Assembly (NCBI RefSeq): GCF_001418565.1
Contig: NZ_LIQQ01000178.1
Location: forward strand, 1-64,000
DNA length: 64,000 nucleotides
DNA from: Streptomyces graminilatus
Lineage (GTDB): Bacteria > Actinomycetota > Actinomycetes > Streptomycetales > Streptomycetaceae
Reading direction: 5' to 3'
Below the pieces are notes generated by a model. The model saw nothing but the letters and a program-made list of their open reading frames with translations, did no database searches and had not been told where the DNA came from. A program made the position numbers and the translations under genes. Shown piece by piece: positions 39,330 through 47,626 of the stretch. Every line of letters starts with the position of its first letter. Within the stretch, counting starts at the first letter, position 1.

Positions 39330-40760
39330 TTGACCGCGACGACTCACCCTGTTCAGCCAGTTGAACCCGTTCAACCCGCTCAACCTGTTCAGACCGTGCT
39401 GAGTGTGCGCAGGCGCTGGACGGTGCTGGCCGTCTGCTGCCTGAGCATGTTCCTGGTGGGGCTGGACACCACCATCGTCAATGTGGGTCTGCCGACCATC
39501 GGGCGCGGCCTGGACGTCGACACGCGCGGTCTCGAATGGATCGTGGACGCCTACACTCTCGTCCTGGCCAGTCTCCTGATCTCCTCCGGCGCGCTGGCGG
39601 ACCGTTTCGGACGCCGCCGGGTGTTCCAGTGCGGGCTGGCCCTGTTCGGCGCGGCCTCACTGCTGTGCGCGCTCGCCCCGTCGGCGGGCGTACTCGTCGC
39701 GGCCCGCGCGCTGCAGGGTGTCGGCGCCTCGATGCTCAGCCCGGTGGCGCTGGCGATCGTGGTGAACGCGATGCCGGACCCGAAGGAACGGGCGCAGGCG
39801 ATCGGCGTCTGGGCGTCGGTGTTCGGGCTGAGCATGGCCGCCGGTCCCGTGACGGGCGGCGCGCTGCTCGCGGGGCTCGACTGGCGTGCGCTGTTCTGGA
39901 TCAACGCACCGGTCATCGCGTCAGCTCTCCTCCTCAGCGCGGTGTTCGTGCCGGAGTCCCGGGCGCAGCGGGCGCGGCGGCTCGACCTGCCCGGCCAGGT
40001 CCTGCTGACCATGGTTCTCGCGGTCGTGGTCGGCGTCCTGATCGAAGGGCCGCACATCGGCTGGACGTCACCCGCGGCACTGGCGGGATACGCGTCGGCT
40101 GCCGCGGCGACAGCCGGATTCGTATGGGTCGAGTCCCGCCGCCGCGAGCCACTGATGGATCTGCGGCTCTTCCGGAGCCCGGGCTTCGGCGGCGCGGTCG
40201 TGGGCGCGGCGGCGGTCTTCGTCGCCCTGAACATGACGCTGCTGCTGAACACGCTCTACCTACAGCACACCCGGGGCTGGACGCCGCTGGCCGCAGGCGC
40301 GGCGACCTTGCCCCTGGCCCTCGGAGCGACGGTCTGCGCCCCTTGGTCCGGCCGCATGGTCGGCCGCACGGGACCGCGCCGACCGCTCCTCGTCGCCAGC
40401 GGTTTCATCACAGCCGGCGGACTCTGCATGGTCCGGCTCACCCCGCACACGAGCGTGCTCCTGCTCCTGGCCGCCTACGCGCTCATAGGCATCGGGTTCG
40501 GCTTCGCCAACGCCCCGATCACCAATACGGCGGTCAACGGACTGCCCCCGGCCCGAGCCGGCGTGACCGGGGCAATCACCTCCACGGCCCGCCAACTCGG
40601 CTCCGCCCTGGGCATCGCCCTCGCAGGCGCCCTGATCACGACCGCCACCCCAACGGAACTCGCACAAGCGTCCCGCCCGGGCTGGATCATGGTCGCCGGC
40701 TGTGGGGCGCTGCTCTTCCTCATCGCCCACATGTCAGGGCCGAAGGCCTCGCACGGCTAG
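39330..40760 (+). CDS. MFS multidrug exporter, DHA2 (14-helix) family
   Basis: 476 residues if translation begins at TTG 39330, which is followed by TATTHPVQPVEP and preceded by a GAGAGGTGG site; the start is not certain. Motif LDTTIVNVGLPTI in the first helix and ADRFGRRRVFQCG between helices 2 and 3 are typical of DHA2 proton-driven efflux pumps, and about 14 hydrophobic segments can be counted. A Pro/Val/Gln repeat precedes the first helix. The adjacent XRE-cupin regulator probably controls it. Substrate unknown. Confidence 0.88.
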   Translation: MTATTHPVQPVEPVQPAQPVQTVLSVRRRWTVLAVCCLSMFLVGLDTTIVNVGLPTIGRGLDVDTRGLEWIVDAYTLVLASLLISSGALADRFGRRRVFQCGLALFGAASLLCALAPSAGVLVAARALQGVGASMLSPVALAIVVNAMPDPKERAQAIGVWASVFGLSMAAGPVTGGALLAGLDWRALFWINAPVIASALLLSAVFVPESRAQRARRLDLPGQVLLTMVLAVVVGVLIEGPHIGWTSPAALAGYASAAAATAGFVWVESRRREPLMDLRLFRSPGFGGAVVGAAAVFVALNMTLLLNTLYLQHTRGWTPLAAGAATLPLALGATVCAPWSGRMVGRTGPRRPLLVASGFITAGGLCMVRLTPHTSVLLLLAAYALIGIGFGFANAPITNTAVNGLPPARAGVTGAITSTARQLGSALGIALAGALITTATPTELAQASRPGWIMVAGCGALLFLIAHMSGPKASHG

Positions 40761-40798
40761 ACAGCCATACCCGGCATCAGCGCCACCAGCCCCGCACG

Positions 40799-40897
40799 TC
40801 AGTGCACATGCCCACTAGCCGCAGCATCCTTCTTCACGGTGAGCGGCAGCAGCTTCTTCCCCGTGGGCCCGATCTGAATGCTGGTGTCCATCTGCGG
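40799..40897 (-). repeat. Intact displaced copy of the radical SAM 3' end (left attachment site)
   Basis: 99 bp, the same length as the working end at 56191-56289, with about 75 identities by hand count and no gap. On the minus strand it reads PQMDTSIQIGPTGKKLLPLT...SGHVH and stop. Most differences fall on third codon positions. The shared core TCCATCTGCGG is at 40887-40897. Just past it the sequence becomes element-specific, and TGTCCAT-N9-ATGGACA spans the junction, a symmetry expected at serine-integrase sites. Confidence 0.85.
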
Positions 40898-40939
40898 CCA
40901 TATGGACACAGGGTTAAAACCATCTCTACCCTTCCTGAC

Positions 40940-42553
40940 ATGGGCAGATACTCACGCAACCGAAGCGCAGCCGAGCAGAAGGCGTACGACGTCGAGGCAG
41001 AGTGGACCGCCGCCGACCTGGCCTTACTTGACGAGTTGAAGAGGTCTGAGGCGTTACTGCCTGACGACGCTCCCAGAGCGCTCTTATCCGTCCGGCTCTC
41101 CGTCCTGACAGACGACACCACCTCACCGGTACGCCAGGAACTCGACCTCCGCAGGCTGGCAAGGGAGAAGGGATGCCGGGTCGTCGGCGTCGCCAGCGAT
41201 CTGAACGTCAGCGCGACGAAGGTTCCCCCCTGGAAGCGCAAGCAGCTCGGCGACTGGCTCAACAACCGCGCGCCCGAGTTCGACGTCCTCATGTTCTGGA
41301 AGCTCGACCGGTTCGTCCGTCGGCTCTCGGACCTGGCCACCATGATCGACTGGTCGCTGAAGTACGAGAAGAACCTGATCTCCAAGAACGACAGCATCGA
41401 TCTGACCACCACGGCCGGGAAGATCATGGTCACCATCGTCGGTGGCATCGCGGAGATCGAGGCGGCGAACACCAGCACCCGGGTGGCAAGCCTCTGGGAC
41501 TACGCAAAGACCCAGGAAGACTGGCTGATCGGCAAACCGGCCTACGGCTACATGACGTCCGTGGACGAGAACGGGAAGATCACCCTCGTTCACGACCCCA
41601 TCGCACACCGCGCTTTGCACTGGGCGCGCAGGATGGCGATCCGTGGAGTGTCCGCCCGCCGCATGGTCATGGTCCTCGTTCGATCCGGACTGTGCGGCCC
41701 CAGCCTCACCGTGTCGACTCTGCTGCGCAGGCTCAGGAATCCCGCGCTCCTGGGCTACCGCGTCGAGGAGTTGAAGAACGGCGGGCAACGTCGGTCGAAG
41801 TTGCTCCTCGGCAATGACGGCAAGCCGATCAGAGTCGCCGAAGCCGTCTTCACCGAGGACGAGTTCGACAGCCTCGGTGCAGCACTCGACAAGCGCATGA
41901 AGAATCAGCCGCCCCGCCAGCAGGGCGGAGCCACCAAGTTCCTCGGTGTACTCATCTGCGCCGACTGCGACAGCAACATGATCGTCCAGGTGAACAGGAA
42001 CAACTTCGGGGTGTACGAGTATCTCCGTTGCCAGAAGTGCAAAAGCGGCGGACGCGGCGCACCCCACCCCATGGCCGTCTACGAACGGCTTGTCGCCGAC
42101 GTCCTCTCGATCCTCGGAGAGGAGCCGGTACAGACGCGGGAGTACGCCAAGGGGGCCGAGGCTCGCAAGGAAACCGAGCGGCTGGAAGGGTCCATCGCCT
42201 ACTACATGCGCGAGTTGGAGCCCGGAGGCCGGTACGCGAAGACGCGGTTCACCAAGGAGCAGGCCGAGAAGACCTTGGACAAGCTGATCGCCGACCTTGA
42301 GTCGATCGACCCCGAGACGACCAAGGACCGCTGGGTAAAGGTCCACAACGACAAGACCTTCCGGGACCGCTGGCAGGAGGGCGGCATGGAGGCCATGTCT
42401 GCGGACCTGCTTCGGGTCGGCGTGAAGTGCAAGATCACACGAACCAAGGTGAAGGGTGTCCGCGCCCCGCACATCCACATGAAGCTCATGATCCCCAAGG
42501 ACGTGCGAGACCGGCTGATACTCAAGGAAGACGACTTCGCGAAGGTCTTCTGA
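40940..42553 (+). CDS. int: Large serine recombinase (site-specific integrase)
   Basis: 537 residues from ATG 40940, 43 bp from the left core site. The resolvase domain has the catalytic Ser in SVRLSVLTDDTTSPVRQ (residue ~53) and DVLMFWKLDRFVRRLSDL. The recombinase domain follows (GKPAYGYMTS, ARRMAIRGVSARRMV, LRNPALLGYRV), and a zinc ribbon (ICADCDSNM, RCQKCKSGG) and coiled coil complete the large-serine-integrase layout. Codons 29, 39 and 49 are TTA, a codon read only by the bldA tRNA in Streptomyces. Long in-frame upstream sequence belongs to the MFS gene's other frame and is not part of it. It catalyses integration at the radical SAM gene end. Confidence 0.95.
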   Translation: MGRYSRNRSAAEQKAYDVEAEWTAADLALLDELKRSEALLPDDAPRALLSVRLSVLTDDTTSPVRQELDLRRLAREKGCRVVGVASDLNVSATKVPPWKRKQLGDWLNNRAPEFDVLMFWKLDRFVRRLSDLATMIDWSLKYEKNLISKNDSIDLTTTAGKIMVTIVGGIAEIEAANTSTRVASLWDYAKTQEDWLIGKPAYGYMTSVDENGKITLVHDPIAHRALHWARRMAIRGVSARRMVMVLVRSGLCGPSLTVSTLLRRLRNPALLGYRVEELKNGGQRRSKLLLGNDGKPIRVAEAVFTEDEFDSLGAALDKRMKNQPPRQQGGATKFLGVLICADCDSNMIVQVNRNNFGVYEYLRCQKCKSGGRGAPHPMAVYERLVADVLSILGEEPVQTREYAKGAEARKETERLEGSIAYYMRELEPGGRYAKTRFTKEQAEKTLDKLIADLESIDPETTKDRWVKVHNDKTFRDRWQEGGMEAMSADLLRVGVKCKITRTKVKGVRAPHIHMKLMIPKDVRDRLILKEDDFAKVF

Positions 42554-42578
42554 CACGGCCCAGCCACCACACGACCAT

Positions 42579-42611
42579 GGCCGCCTCCCCAGGATGTACG
42601 GGGAGGCGGCC
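42579..42611. terminator. Bidirectional terminator between int and the rep operon
   Basis: Perfect 12-bp arms GGCCGCCTCCCC/GGGGAGGCGGCC (42579-42590 and 42600-42611), between two convergent genes. Confidence 0.85.
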
Positions 42612-42618
42612 TCTTGTC

Positions 42619-42786
42619 TCACTCGGACCACAACACCGGATCGAACGGCTCTTCCGTACCGTCCTCGCCTACGATCACGATTTCACTCTCGATCAGACGC
42701 GAAGCCCCATCGTCGCCAGACCGGGACACCGGCGGGCGCCGGGACTGCCGAGATTCACGTTCGGGCAGAGGAGTTATCGGCCCCAC
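42619..42786 (-). CDS. 55-residue protein downstream of Rep, candidate directionality factor
   Basis: GTG at 42786 overlaps the last 13 nt of rep, so it would be translationally coupled. The product is basic at first (ERESRQSRRPPVSRSG) and then LIESEIVIVGEDGTEEPFDP with the end VLWSE. No family recognised. Tyrosine-integrase AICEs have xis at this position; a serine integrase needs a different recombination directionality factor, and this is one of few unassigned small genes in the element. Purely positional argument. Confidence 0.5.
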   Translation of the reverse strand: MGPITPLPERESRQSRRPPVSRSGDDGASRLIESEIVIVGEDGTEEPFDPVLWSE

Positions 42787-44066
42787 TCCCCCTCTTGTCT
42801 CATCTCCACACCGAGCCTCCGAGACTCGGCAAGGTCGTCGGCGATTCCGGCGGCGATGAGTGCGGCGCCAGGGGTGTGACCGGAGCCGACGTAGCGCCAG
42901 GAGGCGTCGGTGGTCGTGTCGGGGATGGTGATGTGGCCGAGGTGGTGGGCGCGTTCGGCGCGGAGGGCCGCGTACGTCGTCGAGTAGGCGCGGGACTTGG
43001 TGAGGATGTGTCCTCGGTAGCCGAGGGTGTGGGCCCAGGTGCGGAGGCGGAGCGGCTCGTACTCGGGGAGGCCACCAAGGAGCCAGGCTGTACGCATCAG
43101 GGTGCGGACGTGGTCGGACACGTGGGCAGCGTCGATGTCCTGCCAGGAGGTGAGTCGGTAGTCGGTGCCGGCGCCTGTCTCGCTCGCGCCTTTGGTGACG
43201 TACTTGGCTACATACGCGGCCACCGCGTCGTCGTCGGCTCCGTCGGCGTCGGCGTGCAGGGGGCGGGCGTCGAGTTGGGTGCCCCAGCGGAGGGCGAGTT
43301 CGCCGATGGCGGGGCCGTAGGGGGTGCGGACCAGGACGCGTTGGGCGGATGCGCGTACGGCGTCGGTGAGTTGGTCGGTGGTGCCCCAGAGTGGGGGTTG
43401 GTCGTCGGGTCCGGCCGGGCCGTCGAGGCGGACCACCGCGTGCACGTGGACAGCAGCGCGCTTCTGGTATTCGGCGACGCGGGCGAAGGACAGTCGCGCG
43501 TGCTGCGAAAAGTGGGACTGGACGAGGCCTGCCGAAGAGGCGAGGTGGCGGCGTACGTCCCGGGTGAAGCGGTCCCACAGGATGCCCGCATGTGCGTGCC
43601 AGAGCACGTGGGCGGTGTAGTCGTAGCAGCCGGCGCACAAGGGCTGGCCGACGAGGAGAGCGTCCGGAGCGTGGACGACTCCGCAGCCGACGGGACGACC
43701 GTGCGCACAGGTGCCTCCAGCGCGACGAGGGCGGCAAGGGCCCGCCCCGGCACGGTGGACGGGTCCAAAGGAGGGCGCGGTGAGGGTGATGAAGAGGCGG
43801 GGGCGGTTGCGGATGGTGGTGGGGATGTTCTTGCCGCCGAGGAGGCCCGCGCGGACAAGGTGGTAGGTGTCGCCCGCGTGGAGTCGGGAGCAGGGGGCGC
43901 AGACACTCGCCCGCCGGTTGCGGCAGCGGACGAGGAGTCGTTCGCCGGGTTCGGTGCGGGTGTCGTAGTGGCGGAGGATCTCGCCGGTTACCGCGTCGAG
44001 AGTCGTGGTCGACCCGGACAGGTGGACGGGGTGGGCGCAGCCGCCGGTAGCGGTGATCTGCTCCAA
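42774..44066 (-). CDS. Replication initiator protein (RepSA-like); start codon uncertain
   Basis: 430 residues from TTG 44066, the first standard start in this frame. Coding sequence clearly continues upstream to about 44204 (TTITPEHITLADRRAVLDRA, then HPQFARWLEQI), but between 44299 and 44066 there is no ATG, GTG or TTG in frame; CTG 44174 or a mutated start at GTC 44204 are the options. Motifs include GGCAHPVHLSG, CRNRRASVCAPCS and the HVHAVVRLDG segment with metal-binding His residues seen in rolling-circle initiators. It should nick the origin and start replication of the excised circle. Confidence 0.82.
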   Translation of the reverse strand: MEQITATGGCAHPVHLSGSTTTLDAVTGEILRHYDTRTEPGERLLVRCRNRRASVCAPCSRLHAGDTYHLVRAGLLGGKNIPTTIRNRPRLFITLTAPSFGPVHRAGAGPCRPRRAGGTCAHGRPVGCGVVHAPDALLVGQPLCAGCYDYTAHVLWHAHAGILWDRFTRDVRRHLASSAGLVQSHFSQHARLSFARVAEYQKRAAVHVHAVVRLDGPAGPDDQPPLWGTTDQLTDAVRASAQRVLVRTPYGPAIGELALRWGTQLDARPLHADADGADDDAVAAYVAKYVTKGASETGAGTDYRLTSWQDIDAAHVSDHVRTLMRTAWLLGGLPEYEPLRLRTWAHTLGYRGHILTKSRAYSTTYAALRAERAHHLGHITIPDTTTDASWRYVGSGHTPGAALIAAGIADDLAESRRLGVEMRQEGEWGR

Positions 44067-44300
44067 CCAGCGCGCGAACTGAGGGTGTTGGGCGATACGG
44101 AGCGCGTCTCGGTCTGTTTCGGGGAGTTGGCGCAGGCGCGCCGCGCGGTCGAGGACGGCGCGCCTGTCAGCCAGGGTGATGTGTTCCGGGGTGATGGTGG
44201 TGACCTTCCGGGGTGAGCCGCCGCAGCGGCACGGATATGGGCGGATGGCGCGGTGTGGGTCATGGGGATCACTCCTGGCGTGGTCGGGCGGGTGGTGGGT

Positions 44301-44414
44301 TCAGCGGATGGTTCCGGTGCCCCGGCAGACGCGGCAGCGGCGCAGTCGTCCGGTCCAGGTCTTGCGTGCTCCGTCGCCCTTGCAGACGGTGCATCTCACG
44401 CGGCGCATAGGCAT
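44301..44414 (-). CDS. 37-residue DnaJ-type zinc-finger protein
   Basis: ATG 44414 to TGA 44301. MPMRRVRCTVCKGDG and CRVCRGTGTIR give two C-x2-C-x-G-x-G units, the repeat of the DnaJ cysteine-rich domain. Tiny proteins of this sort are common in the rep-tra operons of Streptomyces elements. Role unknown; nucleic-acid or protein binding is likely. Confidence 0.75.
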   Translation of the reverse strand: MPMRRVRCTVCKGDGARKTWTGRLRRCRVCRGTGTIR

Positions 44415-44438
44415 GGCGTACGTCCCTTCCTGCTTGGT

Positions 44439-44636
44439 CTAGAAGTGGGAGAAGCCGCTGAGGACCCAGGTGACGAAGCCGTTGATGGTGAGGCTGACGG
44501 GGGTCTGTCCGAGGTAGAGGCCGAACAGGGCGATGCAGACCGCTTCCCAGGCGCGGACGTCGCGGGCGCGGACGAGGAGGAAGGTGATGATCCCGAAGAC
44601 CACGACGAGGGACACGGCGGCACCTGTGCTGATCAT
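44439..44636 (-). CDS. Small membrane protein (Spd-like)
   Basis: 65 residues from ATG 44636, overlapping the traB stop by 4 nt. Two hydrophobic segments (VSLVVVFGIITFLLV and VCIALFGLYLG...) with a short basic loop. Position and size match spread (Spd) proteins that move element DNA along mycelial compartments after transfer. Assignment is by position and topology. Confidence 0.65.
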   Translation of the reverse strand: MISTGAAVSLVVVFGIITFLLVRARDVRAWEAVCIALFGLYLGQTPVSLTINGFVTWVLSGFSHF

Positions 44637-45937
44637 TGGGAGTCTCCTTCGAGGGCGGCGAGCGCGCGGGTGACGGTGGGCAGTTCGGGCACCAGGCCCG
44701 CGTGCTTACGGGTGACCGCTATGGCCTCTTGGGTGGGGGTGAGGTGGGAGCGGGCGCGGTTCCAGCCGCCATCCGGTCCGGTGCACACGGCCACGCCCTG
44801 TTCCTGAGCAGTGATCGACTGAGCGATGGCCACCGCGTCCTTGTTGAGGTCGCCGAGGATCATTTCTGCGGTGCCGGGGTCGTTGACCCGGTGGCAGATG
44901 CGTCCGCCGAGTTGTGCGCGCAGTGCGGTGACGCCGGGGCCGAGGTCGGAGCCGACGCGTTGCCCGGCGACGACGAGGTGGATGCCGAGGGCTGCGCCGA
45001 GCTGGGCGAGGCGGAGCAGGAGGGTGGAGCATTGTTCGGCTTCTGCTTTGCTCTCGCGTCTGCCGTCGGACAGGTACAGTTCCGCGATCTCGTCGACGAT
45101 CACGACGACGGGTACGGGCCGGAATCTGACGGGCAGTTCCCAGATGGATCGGGCCCCGGCCGTCCGGCAGACGCTCATCCGGTCCTGCATGTCGACCACC
45201 AGCGCGGCCAGCACCGCGACCGCCTCACGCCGACTCGTCGCCAGCGCACTGAGCCGCTCAGTAAACAAACCGAGTTCCATGCCGCCCTTGCAGTCGATCC
45301 CGACCAGGGCGACGGGCTGCGGGGCGAGTTGGGTGATCAGCCGGGCCAGCAGGGTGGACTTGCCCGACCGGGTGGCCCCGGCGATTAGCCAGTGCGGCAC
45401 CACCAGGAGATCCATCACCCACGCGCCGCCACTCTCCAACACCCCGATCAGTGCCGAGAGGAGTGCCGGCGGGGCAGCGGCCAGGCCGGGGCGTTGCAGT
45501 GGATCGGTGGCCGTTGCCGTCAGCAGCGCCAGCCCCCGTTCCGGTGAGGTGACCCGCACCGCATGGACCTTCCACGCATGCACGAGGGCATCGGCCGCCT
45601 TCAAGTAAATGGCCGGGGTCTGGCCCGCGTGCAGCCGCACCATCACGGTCAGCCCGGCACGCGTCGGACGAGGAAACGAGATCTTCGGTGCCACCGGCCG
45701 TAGCGGATCGCCCTTGACGACCAGGTCACCGAGGAGCCCGCGCGGCGGACGGCGGGACACGGCGAGGTCGGTGAGCATCGCGATCTTGCGCCAGGTGGAC
45801 ACCACCCGCCATGCAGTGGCCGGGTATCCGGCGAGGTACCAGTGCCAGACCGGGCGGTGACGCCGCAGCAGGTCACCGCCGCCCAGCACCCAGACGAGCA
45901 CCAACAGAGCGAGGGTGAGAGCGAGGATGCCGGTCAT
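44633..45937 (-). CDS. traB: TraB/TraSA-type FtsK-SpoIIIE DNA translocase
   Basis: 434 residues from ATG 45937. An N-terminal membrane helix (ILALTLALLVLVWVLGGG) is followed by the ATPase: Walker A GATRSGKST (residues 187-195), a KGGMELGLF segment and Walker B VVVIVDEIAEL (~residues 277-287). Single-protein conjugation of double-stranded DNA in Streptomyces depends on this hexameric pump, which recognises 8-bp repeats at a clt locus through a C-terminal winged helix (HLTPTQEAIAV region). It overlaps the genes on both sides, showing a tight operon. Confidence 0.93.
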   Translation of the reverse strand: MTGILALTLALLVLVWVLGGGDLLRRHRPVWHWYLAGYPATAWRVVSTWRKIAMLTDLAVSRRPPRGLLGDLVVKGDPLRPVAPKISFPRPTRAGLTVMVRLHAGQTPAIYLKAADALVHAWKVHAVRVTSPERGLALLTATATDPLQRPGLAAAPPALLSALIGVLESGGAWVMDLLVVPHWLIAGATRSGKSTLLARLITQLAPQPVALVGIDCKGGMELGLFTERLSALATSRREAVAVLAALVVDMQDRMSVCRTAGARSIWELPVRFRPVPVVVIVDEIAELYLSDGRRESKAEAEQCSTLLLRLAQLGAALGIHLVVAGQRVGSDLGPGVTALRAQLGGRICHRVNDPGTAEMILGDLNKDAVAIAQSITAQEQGVAVCTGPDGGWNRARSHLTPTQEAIAVTRKHAGLVPELPTVTRALAALEGDSQ

Positions 45938-46275
45938 CACGCACCACCGGCCTTTAAGGCGCCGGAGACGGGGGTGATGGCGTCGGCGCGGAAGCTGACG
46001 CCGTGCCGGTCGCCCATCGCCCACATGAACGCGGTCAGCCCGGTGACCTTGAGGATCATGCCTTCCTCGATGCCTTTGGGTTCGCCAGTGACGGCGATCT
46101 CGATAACGGAGATGCGCCGCCGGTCCTGCCTCACGGTGACGGCGACGGTGTAGACGGGGTTGCCGTCCCGGTCCTTCTTGACCTCCTGTGTCTCCTGGTT
46201 GCTGATCTTCGCTTCGGGGGCGATGGCGCACCGCAGTACGCCAAGCCGCCCGGTGTCCACGGGAATGGACTGCAT
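45937..46275 (-). CDS. Pra-like element regulatory protein
   Basis: 112 residues from ATG 46275 (MQSIPVDTGRLGVLRCAIAP). It continues with NQETQEVKKDRDGNPVY and a beta-rich body (VTVRQDRRRISVIEIAV, GMILKVTGLTAFMW). Proteins of this kind head tra-rep operons in Streptomyces elements and are often called Pra, the activator of replication, integration and excision in pSAM2. Its stop overlaps the traB start. Identification by pattern and position. Confidence 0.65.
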   Translation of the reverse strand: MQSIPVDTGRLGVLRCAIAPEAKISNQETQEVKKDRDGNPVYTVAVTVRQDRRRISVIEIAVTGEPKGIEEGMILKVTGLTAFMWAMGDRHGVSFRADAITPVSGALKAGGA

Positions 46276-46333
46276 GTCGTTGGCCTCCTTGGCCGATGAG
46301 GACGCCTGACATATTCAGACGTCACTTGTCCTT

Positions 46334-46395
46334 ACGAGTGATGACTATGAAGTGCTGTACGGCGAGAGCGCAAGTACTTATGCTGACGAGTGATG
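46334..46395. promoter_or_regulatory. Candidate KorSA operator: direct repeats ACGAGTGATG
   Basis: ACGAGTGATG occurs at 46334-46343 and again at 46386-46395, in the 164-bp divergent gap between the tra operon and the GntR gene. KorSA of pSAM2 represses pra and itself from such sites, so this fits control of both directions. Confidence 0.55.
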
Positions 46396-46439
46396 TCGCG
46401 CGTGCGACGTGACTACGACCTGAACCCGGAGATGCCGCC

Positions 46440-47219
46440 ATGTCGGAGATCCAGCGCCCCGGAGCCCTCTACCAGCAGGTGGCCGCCGCCATCCGGGAAG
46501 CCATCCTGTCGGGCGAGTTCGAACCCGACTCCCTGCTTCCGTCCGAGGCCCAGCTCATGGCCCGCTACGGCGTATCCCGCCCCACCGTCCGCAACGCCAT
46601 CGCGGCCCTGCGAGCGGAAGGCCTGATCGACGTCCGCCACGGCAAAGGCAGCTACGTCCGCACCAGCGGCCGGCCCGCTCTCACCCTCGAACGCCGCATC
46701 ACCCGCACCGCCGACGGCACGTTCGTGATGCCCAGCGGCGACGTGTGGGACGAGGCCGAGAAGCCAAGTACCTACCGCACCCGCACCACGAAGGACACCG
46801 GCCGACTCCTCCAACTCGGCACGGAAGAAGCCCTGTTCGGATGCGATCGTCTCCTGATCGACCCCAGCTCCGGGACGCGCGCCATGCACCGCACGCTGAT
46901 CCCCTTCACGACCGCCGAAGGCATCGCGGTGCTTGCCGAGGAGCCGTCCACGCGACCGGCGGCGATCTACGGGGTGCTCACCCAGTACGGGCACAAGCTG
47001 ACGTGGTCCGAGACTGTCCGCGCCCGCATGCCGCTGCCCGACGAGCGGGCCACGCTGCGCCTGCCGGATGCGACCCCGGTCCTGCACCTGGCCCGTGTCA
47101 CGCACGGCACCGACGGCCGCCCGCTGATCCTCGAAGAGCTGCGCACCGGGGCGGACCGTGCCGAACTCGCCTACCGGATCACCGCCGACAAGCAGCCCAC
47201 CCGACGCACCCGCGCCTGA
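46440..47219 (+). CDS. GntR-family repressor with UTRA domain (KorSA-like)
   Basis: 259 residues from ATG 46440. The winged helix is at residues ~10-75 (ALYQQVAAAIREAILSGEF, SRPTVRNAIAALRAEGLIDV, GKGSYVR), and a UTRA effector domain fills the rest (STRPAAIYGVLTQYGHKLTW, VLHLARVTHGTDGRPL). In pSAM2-type elements this protein keeps transfer and replication silent until mating or damage. It diverges from the tra operon and two hairpins follow it. Confidence 0.88.
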   Translation: MSEIQRPGALYQQVAAAIREAILSGEFEPDSLLPSEAQLMARYGVSRPTVRNAIAALRAEGLIDVRHGKGSYVRTSGRPALTLERRITRTADGTFVMPSGDVWDEAEKPSTYRTRTTKDTGRLLQLGTEEALFGCDRLLIDPSSGTRAMHRTLIPFTTAEGIAVLAEEPSTRPAAIYGVLTQYGHKLTWSETVRARMPLPDERATLRLPDATPVLHLARVTHGTDGRPLILEELRTGADRAELAYRITADKQPTRRTRA

Positions 47220-47261
47220 GCGCCAACGGCCATCGGTCGAAACAGCCTTCACTTCCTCAAG

Positions 47262-47307
47262 GGCGCGCCTGCGGCGCGCCGGGGCGCCCGGCCGCCCCGG
47301 CCGGGCG
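47262..47307 (+). terminator. Two tandem terminator hairpins after the GntR gene
   Basis: GGCGCGCC-TGC-GGCGCGCC (47262-47280), then CGCCCGGCC-N5-GGCCGGGCG (47285-47307). Between this and 47431 I see no gene. Confidence 0.75.
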
Positions 47308-47430
47308 TGCGGCGTGGCCGCCGATCCCGTCCGGACGCCAGCCGCCCCACACCGCAGCACGCCAGGGGATTTGAGGCGTCGACCGGCCGTTGCGGGCCGG
47401 GGTGTGGCGAGCTGGGGGTCGACGGCCTCC

Positions 47431-47577
47431 GAGACTTTAGGCAGCCACCATGGGGCGAGCCTCGAAGAACAGGGGGCCGATCGGGCTATTGCGGGCAGCT
47501 CCAAGGACTGCCCGATCCGCTGGCGAGCGTAAGGCCCCCTGTTCACTCGCCCCATGGCAGCTCCCGCCCAAAGTCTC
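47431..47577. other. 147-bp nested inverted repeat, possible replication origin or structured RNA
   Basis: Four pairs of perfect arms nest inside each other: 8 bp (47431-47438 with 47570-47577), 12 bp (47448-47459 with 47546-47557), 12 bp (47467-47478 with 47533-47544) and 8 bp (47479-47486 with 47510-47517). The strand could fold into one long hairpin. It lies in a 407-bp gap without a gene, next to the transfer genes. Such a structure fits a single-strand origin of a rolling-circle element, but a transposon remnant is possible. Confidence 0.6.
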
Positions 47578-47626
47578 TGCGGCCGGCGACGTGCCCACCC
47601 GCACCACTCACCAGCGACAGAGCGTT

